From Tilletia caries (Eukaryota; Basidiomycota; Exobasidiomycetes; Tilletiales; Tilletiaceae): a DNA stretch of 64,000 nt. Below the pieces are notes generated by a model. The model was not told the origin of the DNA. It saw only the letters and a program-made list of their open reading frames with translations, and made no database searches. Location of the stretch: the NCBI GenBank assembly GCA_032718865.1, contig JALUTQ010000045.1, forward strand, positions 248,001 to 312,000, written 5' to 3'. The first letter of the stretch is position 1, and each line of letters begins with the position of its first letter. Below, piece by piece: positions 35,864-47,600 of the stretch. The translations under genes and the position numbers were made by a program.

Positions 35864-36295
35864 AGCTGTAAGAAGACGTAGAGACGGCCAGTTACAGCAT
35901 ATAAAGCAACTGCACATCGACTGCGCTTCGGGGTACGCGGCCGAGGGCGGCGGCAGTTGTGTTCCGCGGCTGGCGACGTAGCGCGTTGGGTAAATTGACA
36001 CTTGCAGGATGGAATTGATCTTCCGGGACGCTGGACCCTTTTCCGCCCCAGGCACGATCGCAGTGTTGGGCCGGGTCGTACTCGTGTGGATCGTGGATCT
36101 GGCGGGGGGTCGGCCCGCGTGCGGCGTGAGTGAGTCGTGACAAAATATCGCTCTGTCAGGCAACTTATTACCGCCGGGCGGGCGGGCTGTTCATAAACAA
36201 GGCAGACAGAGAGCAGAGAGGCACGTCTCTCTTTCTTTTTCTCACACTCTCTCTCTCTCTGTGTTCACGCTCTCCCTCTCTCACATACAGCAAGG
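35864..36295 (+). promoter_or_regulatory. Upstream region of the VTT-protein gene
   Basis: About 430 bp lie between tRNA-Tyr and the VTT-protein start. A CT microsatellite (about 36238-36290, CTCTCTCTCTCTGT and related) precedes the ATG and probably belongs to the leader. No other gene is seen. Confidence 0.4.
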
Positions 36296-38451
36296 ATGGT
36301 CTGTTCAAGCAGCAGCAACAGCAGCAACAGCAACGGCAACGGCGGCAGTGTCTGGCATCTCCCGCCTGATCGAGGGACGGGTACGCCGGACTTCACTCTG
36401 CAGCCAGCAGCGCCAGTCGAACGACGGCACTCGCTTCTCCTCCCGCTCTTCACAGACCAACTGCTCGCCCTCCCAGCACCGGTGTCAGCATCAGCTTCAA
36501 GACCGACGTCCCCCGTCGAGGGATGGTGGAAGCAGCACCACAAACGCACTGCTTCGCTCCCAAGAAGGACCGCTAAGATCCATACCAGGAGACAGTCCTT
36601 ACACGAAACTTTACTCGACGATGATGAGGACGACGAGGACGAGGACGACGATGTCGGGCAGGGACTACTCCCGCTCTCCTCCTCGCCCTCCACTTCTGCG
36701 TGCTCGTCACCCTCGACAACGCCCGCCCCACCAGCATGCCATCACCACACACGCACACCCTCCCTCCACTTCGCATCCCTCTTCGGCCTCCGATCCCGCG
36801 CCCCCGCCGCTCCCTCATCACATCGTCATACGCCCACCTCCACCACATCAGCACTCACAGCACGCTTCGCCTCCCCCAGAAGGAGAGCCTGTCCGTCTTC
36901 GCCCACAGAAGGAACAGCACCAGACTCTCCTTGTGCCACTCGCTCACGGTTCCCTCGGGCCGGCGTGGCTTCGCTGCCTCAGCATCTCCCCGCCCTCCTC
37001 GTCCTAGCAGCCATCTTCATCCTGTCCACAACAGCCATCGTGGTCGCGCTCACCACGCTCCCGATCCATCTGCCGCCATCGCCAAATAGCACCTCGTTCA
37101 CCAATCGACTCACCCATCTCACGCTGGCCGATATTAAGGCGCTCACTACCAGTCTTAAACAGTATGCTCGCACGGGGACCGCATCGCAGCAGCAGTTGCA
37201 GGAGCAGGACGTCGGCGAGCTCGTGGCGGGGCCGTTGGGACTTGGTCTGGCCAAACTGCACGTCCTTCTCGTCCTCGCTGCTCTTTTCACGTGGAAACAG
37301 GCATTCACCATCCCAGGATCGATCATCATGGTCAGTTTCCTTCCCTCTATTCCTCTCTCTCTACAACATTTTGAGATCGAAACTGACAGTCTATGAAATT
37401 GGAAAAAACATAGAACGTCATCTTTGGAGCCCTCTACGGCACCTTCTGGGGAACCCTCTACACCTCCCTCCTCACCGCCTTCGGCGGGATGTGCTGCTAC
37501 CTCCTCTGCTCACCCCTCTCACCCCTCATCGCCTCCTTACCCGGCCTCAAACGCCCCTTGCACGCCATTCGGACTGCGCTCGACCCTGATGCAGCTGCTC
37601 AGGCCGAGACGCAGAACGGCAACAGCAACGGGGAAGATGAGATGGTCGAGGTTGGGACGGGCACGCGTCGGTCGGGGGTGATTCCGCGTTCTGCAAGCAG
37701 ACAACGAGAAAGGGGCCCTCTGCTCTCCCCTTCCCCCTCTCAACACACCACCCACGAGTCCAAAGCGTCCTCCTCCTCCTCTTCTTCCTACCTAGGCAAC
37801 CCGCAAACCTACTCCTACCTCCTCCTCCTCCGTCTCCTCCCCATCATCCCTTACGGCATAACCAACATCGCGTGCTCCGTCCTGCGCACCCCGCTCCTCC
37901 CCTTCGTCCTCACCCTGGCCTTGGGCAGCATACCGTGGAACGTGCTTACCTGCCAGGTCGGCGAGCTGTTGGATGAGGTGCTGAGTGTGGCGCTTGATGT
38001 TGTTGCCACTGGTGGTGGAGAAGGTGCGGGTGCGGTGCAGGAGGGGATGGGCGCCATTAGTGGCGTGAAGGCTATTGTGGGGCAGGTGTTTTGGAAGAGG
38101 GAGACGATGGCGAGGTTGGGGTTGGTTAGTCTGGCTAGTGTTGCGCCTGTCCTGCTGGGCCGACTCTTGCAGCGCAAACAGCGATCTTCTACGACCAGGG
38201 TGGTGGTAGAAGAGGAGCCGCTGTTGGAGATGGACAACGCTGCACCTGCGAGGGAGGGAGAAGTGGAAGTGGAAGTGGAAGTGGACGCACACGGAGCATG
38301 GACGTCCTCCGTCACCGCCCCGCTCTCGCCCCTCATTCGACCCCCACCGATCGCAGCGCCAGCACCCCAGCACCGGCCCTGGTGGCTCGACCAGGAAGGG
38401 TCCGAGGACGACTTGGATTTGGACCTGGAGGAGGTGGGGGAGTACGCGTGA
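36296..38451 (+). CDS. VTT-domain (TMEM41/Tvp38-like) membrane protein
   Basis: Two exons (36296-37330, 37414-38451), joined in phase 0, give about 690 residues. The first 220 are low-complexity (Ser/Asn/His/Pro) with an acidic Asp/Glu run near 105-120. A transmembrane helix follows (LLVLAAIFILSTTAIVVALT). The VTT domain begins around LHVLLVLAALFTWKQAFTIPG, spans the intron into NVIFGALYGTFWGTLYTSLL, and continues after a polar loop with LLLRLLPIIPYGITNIACS and LALGSIPWNVLTCQVGEL. The FxIPGSI and RLxPxxPxxxxN patterns are hallmarks of the TMEM41/VMP1/DedA superfamily, whose members act as lipid scramblases in ER and Golgi membranes. The C-terminal 100 residues are acidic and cytosolic-looking. 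The exact substrate is inferred only from the family. Confidence 0.88.
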
Positions 38452-39094
38452 CATGCGTACCGTACGCTCGGCAGTGGGTGAGGGTGGTGGGGTGGGGTGG
38501 GGTGGGGTGGGGAGGGGGTCCGGAGTGCGTGGGGGCGTGGGAGGGGGAGTGTCGTGCTTCTTTTGAGGGCTCATGGGTTCTTCTTCCCCGACTTCTGGTC
38601 TTTTCGTGTGCCATATATCCTCTGCGACGGGGCGAAAGGGGGCGATTGTCACCGTTCCTTCCTTCCTCCCCCATCTCTTTCCTTTGACTTCTCCCTCCAT
38701 CTAAATACTTTCTCGGATCCACCTCTTTCTTCCTCCTTTTGTCTATCTTCAGACCTCGGACCACGGACCACACTCCCACCCCCCTTCGTTTCCTTGTCTA
38801 CGAATCTGGTTTCCTTTCTTCCCATCTTTACACTTCCCTTCCTTCCTTAATCGCGCATCTATAAGTATACAGAAGAGCTATCATCATCCAATCGTCAATT
38901 ATCAAGGTTGTTTATATCCTATAACGAACGTGTTCCTTGTGTAGCGTAGCGATCCTGGTGGAGTTGGGATGGGATGGGGAAGTGAGTTAAGTGTAGTGGG
39001 AGTCTATCCAGGAAAGAAGGAAGCGAGTGCAGGCGAGGGCGAGAGAGAGCGAGAGAAAGGCGCGCGCGAGGCAAAGAGGGTTTTCTCTTCTCTC
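38452..39094. other. Convergent 3' flank with G-rich run
   Basis: This is the intergenic space between two converging genes. A (GGGGT)-type run at 38482-38518 could form a G-quadruplex on the plus strand. The rest is CT-rich on the plus strand with no supported gene. Confidence 0.5.
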
Positions 39095-40862
39095 TCACTC
39101 CTCCTCCTTCTCCTTCGGCACAGCCCACGAGCCAAATGCAACAATCAGCGCAGCGCGTAAAGGTCCCGCGTCGATCGGCTGGCTCTTCGTCGCCGGTTGG
39201 CGGCCTGAGGTCGGGGAGGCGTGGGCGAGCCAGTGGAGCATGACGGTGTACCACAATCTTGATGAGCGAAGCGGAAGGAGGGAGGTTTGGGGTCAGCTCG
39301 AGGGGGTGCGTTGAATAGCGGGAAGAAAGGAAGGGAAGGGTGTTTGTTACTCACGTCGTCCAACCAGCGCCGACGATCTGAATCGGGATCTTCGAAAGGA
39401 TGCCCGCGCCGGGTACCTCGTACTTCCTCACCCCTACCTCCCCCTCCTCCCCCTCCGCATCATCACGAGCAAGGATCCTCAGAGGCAAATGCGGATCCAT
39501 CGCACTCGCCCTGCCCAGGCCAACCCCGTCGGCCCCGCCTTGCGCCACACATTCCGCCATGCCGTTCCGGGTCCTTAGGCCTCCTGTGACGATGATTCGC
39601 ATGGGCGCCTTTGTGGTTGAGGATGAGGATGAGGAGTGGACGGAGTGGACGACGTCCCGTGCGCGAGAGGCGAAGGAGAGGAAGAACGCTTCGCGGCGTT
39701 TTTTGCGTTTCGAAGAAGGGCCGCCCTCTTGGAGTTCTTGAGTGCCTGCCTCCCACCCTTGCGTTACCTCCTGATCGCCATTTGCAGTCGTGGCAGTGGA
39801 AGAAGGACCGAAGGCTTTGACCTTCTCCGCCTCCGAGTCGAAGTTCTCCCCCATAAAACTCGGATTCTCGTAGTTCCCGCCACTAATCTCCACAAAGTCG
39901 ACGAGCCGGGCATGCGAGGCTAACATCCTCACGTTCTCCAACGCGTCCTCCTCCGTCAGTCCGCCGGCGATGTAATCGGACGAGTTGAGCTTGACGCCGA
40001 TGAGGAAGTCACTCGGCACACGCGCGCGGATTGCATCGATGATCTCGAGCAGGATTCGAAGTCGGTTCTCCGTCGAGCCGCCGTAGGAATCCGTGCGGGT
40101 GTTCGTCCGCGGGGAGAGGAACGCCGAGAGGAGATATCCATGACTCGCATGAATCTCCACGCCGTCAAAGCCTGCGTCTGCGCATATCTTGGCGCTCGCT
40201 GCGAATTGCTCGATCACGTCTTTCACCTGCGGGGTGCTCATCTCTGTGGGATGGGACCAGAGGAGCCAGTCGATGAAGGGTCCGAGGGGACCGAGGGCTT
40301 GGGTCGTGCGCATGGGGATGGAGGAAGGGGCGAGCGGGGAGGACCAGGGTGCACGGCCGAAACCGCGGATGGACTGGCGGCCTGCGTGGACGAGTTGGAC
40401 GACGACGAGCGGTGCTGTTGAAGAAGAAGGCCCCGCCGGTCGACAGGCCTGCGCATATTCCGCAAACCGACTGACGAGCTCCCCGTACTGGTTCGAGGAA
40501 GGCCACATCGACCTCCCATCCCCATCCCCGGCCCTCTTCGACCGCGTCTGAAGGCGGCCCGCATTAGCATCCTCCAGCGAAATCGCACGCGCAGCCTGGG
40601 GAAGCGCGACGTCGAACGGCATCCCCAAATGCGTCCTCTCCACCGCTACGTTCCCCGTGATGATCATGCCCCACCCACCCCTGGCCCACTGGCGGTACAG
40701 GTTCAGCAGGGCGGGCGTAGGGGACGAGCCGCCGAATTTGCCGAGCATCTCGGCCATGGCTGCTTTTGTGAGCCGGTTCGGGGCTGTCTTGCCGGAGGGG
40801 AGGGGGAGGGGGGAGGCGAGGAGCGCGGTTGGGTCTGGGGGTGGTGCGGGTGCGGGTGCCAT
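39095..40862 (-). CDS. Old-yellow-enzyme-type NADH:flavin oxidoreductase
   Basis: Two exons (39355-40862, 39095-39257) join to about 556 residues. The TIM-barrel landmarks appear in order: PNRLTKAAMAEML near the start, GMIITGNVAV, VVQLVHAGRQS, the substrate/FMN-binding HASHGYLLSAFLSP, NTRTDSYGGSTENR, the strand IGVKLNSSDY, FVEISGGNYE, and the phosphate-binding IIVTGGLRT and VGLGRAS. These place it in the OYE/NADH oxidase family (FMN-dependent reduction of enones, using NAD(P)H). The physiological substrate cannot be read from the sequence. A Ser/Lys-rich insert (after KVKAFGPSS) separates FVEISGGNYE from the last barrel strands. The final short exon is placed by splice signals. No signal peptide is seen, so it is probably cytosolic. 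Confidence 0.9.
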
Positions 40863-41581
40863 GGTGGGAGATTTCGTTCCGGGCTGGTTCCCGGCGTGGC
40901 TGTGAAAGGAGAGGGGCCCTGTTGCACGGGGGCCGGAACACTCAATCTTATCTTAACTCCGCTATCAGTGTGTGAGTCTCAGACCTGGCCGTACCAGCCG
41001 CCAGGGTCTCATATTGAGCATGGGCCCTTCTCGAAGCTTTCATCAGTAGTCATCACCGCTTGGCGCAGCCTGCGCGTCACACAAGGGAATGAGAGAGAGA
41101 GAGAGAGAGAGGGTGATATTGCCGTGGATAGGATGAAGAAAGGGAGGGGAAGAGAAACAACGGGGATCGGGATGAGATGAAGGGAAGGGAAGGGAAGGGA
41201 AGTCTTCGGGAATGTGACGGGAGAACGAAAGGGGGGGAAGTTGGACTTTCATGGAAGGTTCCACGTCGTTGGCGTTGCGTTCGGTCGATGGGGGGGGGCC
41301 AGGTCGAGGGGCGGTCGCATGCGTGGTCGCTGGGCATGACTGTCCTCGATCGATCACGTCCGACACAGAGTCAATGGAACGTGAACCCACAGTGCCCAAT
41401 GGCGTGGAATCATGGGCGGTAGGAGCAGGAGGAGCAGGTAGAAGGGTGCGAGGGAGGGTGAAGTGTCGTCGCTTGTTTGTCTTTTTTTTTTTTTGTTCGA
41501 TTATGCTGTTGTTGTACATCGCCCGTCCTACATCGCGTACCTGTGAGAATAACGCGTCCAAAAGAAAAAGGGTGCATACAG
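40863..41581. promoter_or_regulatory. Promoter side of the oxidoreductase gene and 3' flank of the E2 gene
   Basis: About 700 bp lie between the oxidoreductase start and the E2 gene end, both on the minus strand. A (GA)n microsatellite lies at about 41088-41112, GGGAA repeats at about 41180-41200, and a poly-T run at about 41481-41495. No gene is supported. Confidence 0.4.
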
Positions 41582-42485
<904 letters not shown>

Positions 42486-43110
42486 GCTGAGGGAGGAGAC
42501 CTATGAGCAGGTGTGCTGGGTGGTGGTTGCGATACTGATGTCGAGAGGTGAGTGAGATCTGAAGAGCGGGCAGGCTGGCTTTGCTCTTCGAGACCGCAGT
42601 CGTGTGTGGTGGTCAGCGTCAGGTGTTGGCTTTGCGATGCCAGGAGGAGTGCAGCCAGCAGTTGGGAGGCGGGAGGCGGGAGGCGGCGCGAGCGGAGAAT
42701 GATCTGATCGTCTGTGGACAGAGAGTGATCATGTCACGTGACTGTGTCCCCCTCCACATGGCATGGCCATCGGGCTGAGTCACTCGCTCCCAGCTTCCAC
42801 TTCGCCTGCTTTGCCTGTCGCCGCTTGCGTCCATTCAATTGATTCAAGGCTCAAGGCAAGACCACAAATAAAAGGGGAGAAGTGATTCATTCAATTCTCA
42901 CGCGCGGCTGCCTCGATCTCACTCCCGTGCGCTGCGAATCAACAAGGGCAAACGCCGAAAGAAGCGCGTGCAGCAGATCCCTCGTCACATCCCCCTGCAT
43001 CTCGTGAACAGGCCCCGCCGCCGCTATCGCCCGCATCGGCATCAGCAAAACCAATCTCCATTGCTGGCATCGCCGCCCGAGGTCGCATCGATCACAGAGG
43101 AACGGGCACC
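42486..43110. promoter_or_regulatory. Divergent promoter between E2 and SANT-protein genes
   Basis: These 625 bp lie between two divergently transcribed genes. A perfect palindrome GTCACGTGAC at 42733-42742 contains the CACGTG core recognised by bHLH factors such as Cbf1 in yeasts. That binding here is inference. No coding region is supported. Confidence 0.5.
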
Positions 43111-44637
43111 ATGTCCGATCCAAACACAAACAACGACGTGAGCTTCTGTCAATCTCCCACGATCTGCTAGCAAGGCCACTGACGGAAAAGCCTTTCTCCC
43201 TTGCAGAACCCTCCCCCGTCTGCGTCAACATCCACACCGGAATCCTCAAATCCAACAACAACGGCAGCGACACCCGCCATCCCACTCGCAGCACGCCTCT
43301 CCCCAGCCCTCTCCACCTCCGCATCCACCTTCCCATCACCCGCCATGCCCAGCCCTTCCACAGCCACGACCGCTGGACCTCCACCATCCGCAACCAGACA
43401 TACACGCTGGGGACCAAAAGCCTCAGCGGAGGAGCTGGCCGCGCTGTCTGCTGCAGCTGTCGCTGCTGTTATACCTGCTCTGCCTGTTCCTACTCGGAAT
43501 CTTGTACCTGAAGGCGAAAAGGAAAAGGCACGACGGTCTTCGAGTCCGGTGGGAGGAGGAAGAGGAGGAAGAGGTGTGGGTGGTGGCAGTGTAGATGCAC
43601 CGCCTCCATCACAACCACAACCACAACCACAACCGCCAATCCGAAGACGAGGTCCACCAGCACCTTCAACCTGGGGCGAGCCCCCTTCCTCCACATCCAC
43701 CTCCTCCTTCCGCGACCGCGACCGCGACCGTCCCCCACCACAGGAACGAGGACGCGAGCGAGACCTCAGCGTAGAAGACATCGATGCCATCCGGGCACAG
43801 CAGCGGTATGGCCGGGACGTCCTCCCAGGAACGGCGTTGGAGCCTCGTGGGCCGGGGTGGGCCGTTGGGCCCGGCGCACCGGGAGCAGTGGGAGCGGGAG
43901 CGGGACTACAGCCCAGGGGAGGCTGGGCGGATTCACCTCGTGATCGGGGGATGTCGAGTTCTTGGGTCGGCAGTGCGGGCGGGGGAAGTGGAGGTGGAGG
44001 CGGAGGTCCTTCCGTCCCTGCGGCGTCACTACCACCACCACCACTCCGACGACGCTCGCGTTCCCCGTCAGGCCGAGGTCCGCCTCCCCCCCAACTCAAC
44101 AGCGGTAGCGGGGCGGGTCCACCTCCCCCCTCCGGCCCAGGAGGACCGGGCACACCATCGCTCGGCTTCGGCGGACGGCGCTCCTTCCCACCCCCGCCTG
44201 CCTCCTTGAAGGACTTCGGAGGCTCGGAGACGGGTGTAGGAGGCGGTGGGGGAAGTTCCTGGGTTGCCGGACCTCCCTCGGCCAGTTCGCGCGCTGCTGC
44301 TGCGAGGTCACCTCGCGGTCGATCTCGCAGTCCGCCGCCGTCGTCGTCCGGGTTTGGTGGTCATCATCATTATCATCCGCCGTACTCGGCTGCTCCGTTT
44401 GGCGCGGGTGGGGGTGGGGGGAGGATGAGTGGTGCGGGGCCGCCTCCTGGTCGCTCGCCGATTAGCTCGCGAGGGGCTAGTGTTGGACCTGATCGCGATC
44501 GCGATCGCGAGAGGGATCGGGATCGGTTCTTCCATCCACCGCCGCCTGCGCGGATCAAGGACGAGTGGGACCGCGAGCGCGAGCGCGATCAGGAGAGGGA
44601 CAGAGATCGGGAGCGCGACAGGGACAGAGATAGAGAT

Positions 44638-44684
<47 letters not shown>

Positions 44685-47600
44685 GAGAGATCAGCCTTGG
44701 GGTCGACGGAGCGGTGGCTTTCCCGACCGAGATCGAGATCGAGACTTCCGTCCCGCCCTGGACTCGCCCTTTCTCGATCGGGAACGCGACAGGGATCGCG
44801 AGCGCGAGCGCGATCGAGAAAGGGAAAGAGATCGCGAGCGCGAGAGGGACAGGGATCGGGATCGCGAGCGCGAGAGGGACAGGGATCGGGATCGGGAGAG
44901 GGACGGGAGGGATCGTATGTGGTCCGGCTCTGGCACGGGTTCCGTCTCGGGCATCTCCATGCGTGTGGGTGGGCTTCCGGGTCCTCCCTCCGGTGGGCTG
45001 GGCCTCGGCGGTGGTCTGACGGGTGCTGCTGGTGCTGGTGGGAGTCGATGGGGGCGGTCGAGTGTCGGTGGATCGTCGCCTCCTCATCCGCATGGGGCGG
45101 CGCCGATGCGACAATGGGGCGTGAAGAGGGATCCGCATGCTAGCTCGTGAGTTTTGTTTTTCGGATCATCATTCCTGAGGATTGAGACTCTCCCGCATGC
45201 TGACCCCTGTTCGATCTGTGCCTCCAGAAGTCGATCACCGCCCCTCAATCGCTCACCAGTCTTCCCACCACCCCCGTCCATGCGCAGTCAAGCTGACCAC
45301 GACGACGCCCGCTTCCCAGCTCCACACCCACAACAACAACCACCACCCTCCCAACGCTCGCCTCCTCCACCGCACCATCACCAGGCCCGTGCACGCTCGC
45401 CAACCCCATCACCGCCCTCGTTCGTCAGCTCGTCCGCGGCGCGTCGGGCCTCGTTCGTCTCTGGACCGCCGCCAACTGCAAGTCTGCAGGCTGCTGCTGC
45501 GGCGGCGGCAAGGGCAGATCTCCACCCGGACGCGGCTAGTAGTAATCCTGTGTTTTCGTCGGTGGGGCCGGCGGCGGCGACGGCGGTGGCGGGAGCCGGT
45601 GTGGTGCATGCGAATATACAGTCGCCTGTGACGACGTCTATGGCGGAGCATTACAGCTTTGGTGATCGGGCTGACTCGGAGGAGTTGGAGCAGGAGCAGG
45701 AGCAGGAGGCTGCTGCTGCTGCTGCTGTAGAACCCGTGTCGAAGTCGGATCTTCAGGAGGAAGCGAAGGTCGGCGGGGAGGAGCCTGTTGATGCGGGCGA
45801 GCAGGAGAAGCAGGGTCTCGTTCCTGTGGAAGCTGATTCGCGGGAGAGGGAGGGAGCGGAGGCGCAAACGCCTGAGAAGGCGGAAGAGGACGGGCTGGCG
45901 AATACGGTCGAAGAGGAACGTCCGGAGGCTCCTGAGACACTGGAGTCGCCGATGCAAGTCCAGCCTGAACCGGAAGCTCGTCCGCCTGCGACAGATGACG
46001 AGATGTCTTCTGCGCCTCAGGTCGAATCGATGCCCGACCCGACGCCTACTCCTGCTCCTGCTCTTGCCCAGGACACACCGATGGACGTCGATGATGCACC
46101 CTCTGCCGACGCTCAGTCTTCGGTCCTTCCTGCCGGATCTAGTTCCGAAGATATTGCCGCTCCTCGTCCAGCTGCTGCCGAGCCGGAAGAAATCGCGCTC
46201 GACAAGGCTGAGGATGCACCTCGTGAATCGCCTGAGAGCCAAGCAGGGCTTGAAGCCGAGGTGCCGGTCTCCAAAGACGAAGTGGCTGCTGTCGAGGCTG
46301 CCGATGCTCGGCCTTTAGCTTCCGAGGCTGGTGACGCGCCGGAGGACGTCGACGCTCAGCCTTCGAACGAGATGGTTTCGGAACCTCAATTGGAGGAGGA
46401 GGAGGTCTCTACACCCTCTCAGCAGCAGCAGGCAACGCAGGCGATGGACCTGGACCCGCCTTCCCCGATCGTGCACAGAGAGCCAGAACCGGAGCCGGCT
46501 CCGATAGCTCTTGATCCCCAGCCCGAGAGGAAGAGGTCGCCGTCTCCCCGGGCGGCCGTTCCGGAGCCCGTGTCACCCCTCTTCAACCTTGCGGAAGCTG
46601 CCATAAGTCTTCTTGAGGAAAACAGCAAAGCCTCTTCGGCAGTCGCCGAAAGCAGTACCTCACTCGCAGCTGAGGCACGTGGTTCTGTGCAGGCTGTAGA
46701 AAACGCGATGCTGAGCGTGGCGCGTACGCAGGGGGCTGAAGAGCTCAAAGCTCCCGCTGCTGTTGCGCATGAAGAAGATACGGAACGTATCGAGATGCCT
46801 AGTCTGGGCATTACTTTTTCTGCACAGGATCGTCCGAGGGAGGACAGCAGCAGCATGGACACCTCGGCTTCTCACATGCTTGCTGCCGTCGGGCAGGAGG
46901 AGGAGGAGGAGGCAGAGGAGGCAGATGTAGACGTCTCGGCCGCTATGGAGTCCGAGCTCAGTCTGGTTGCGCCTTCATCGAGCACGCCTCCGCCTCCGAT
47001 CGTGCTCGAGCTGACGGAGGAGGAGCGCGAACGGCGGATGCGCTCTTCGATCGTCCGACTGGGACGGGAGCTTGAGTCGTGGCAGGCCGACGATTACGAT
47101 CTGGTTCATCGCAATAAGCGGACGGCGAAGGAACAGCGCACCAGGCTGTTGCCGTCGGGCGTCCCTGTGGTATCGAGCACCCGTCGGGAAGTGGATCTCT
47201 GGCTTGTCGAGTCGGACGATCCGGCTCGTAAGGCCGACCAGCAGGCGTACTTTGCTCAACTGCAGGACGATGTGCAGGCGTATATTGTTAAAGAGCGGGC
47301 TGCGCTGACGGCTAAAGAGGAGCGTCTCCGGACGGAGTATCTTTCTATCGATCGTTCGTGGCAACAACATTGCGCGCGCCTTCAGCGGATCGAAGAGCGC
47401 AGGGAGACACGGGAGGCGATACCGGGCAGCAGCTCGACATTCAGCAGTACGCTGTTAGGTCAGAGTCAGCAGATGCTCCCGAACTTGGGCTCCATTCAGC
47501 GCAGGCCTGCGATGCACCTCCACATGCACACCAACCCGCTCTCGGCCGGCGGGATGAACGGGATGTCATCTTCGACTGCGATGCCGGAGGACTATGTGTC

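Noticed and set aside
37792..38700. 302-codon minus-strand frame opposite the VTT-protein gene
   Set aside because: It overlaps the conserved VTT helices on the sense strand and reads as His/Pro/Arg-rich filler.
43167..45138. Long minus-strand frames opposite the first large exon of the SANT-protein gene
   Set aside because: They mirror the Arg-Asp and Pro/Gly repeats of the sense strand (giving Ser-Arg or Pro-Leu repeats) and have no independent motifs.
43111..45150. Treating the Arg-Asp-rich exon as a separate gene ending at the TGA at 45148
   Set aside because: The TGA lies in a GTGAGT donor and a good acceptor 80 bp on continues the same frame with matching Ser-Arg-Pro-rich sequence.
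45409..46242. 277-codon minus-strand frame opposite the SANT-protein gene
   Set aside because: Arg/Leu-rich mirror of a Glu/Ala-rich coding region.
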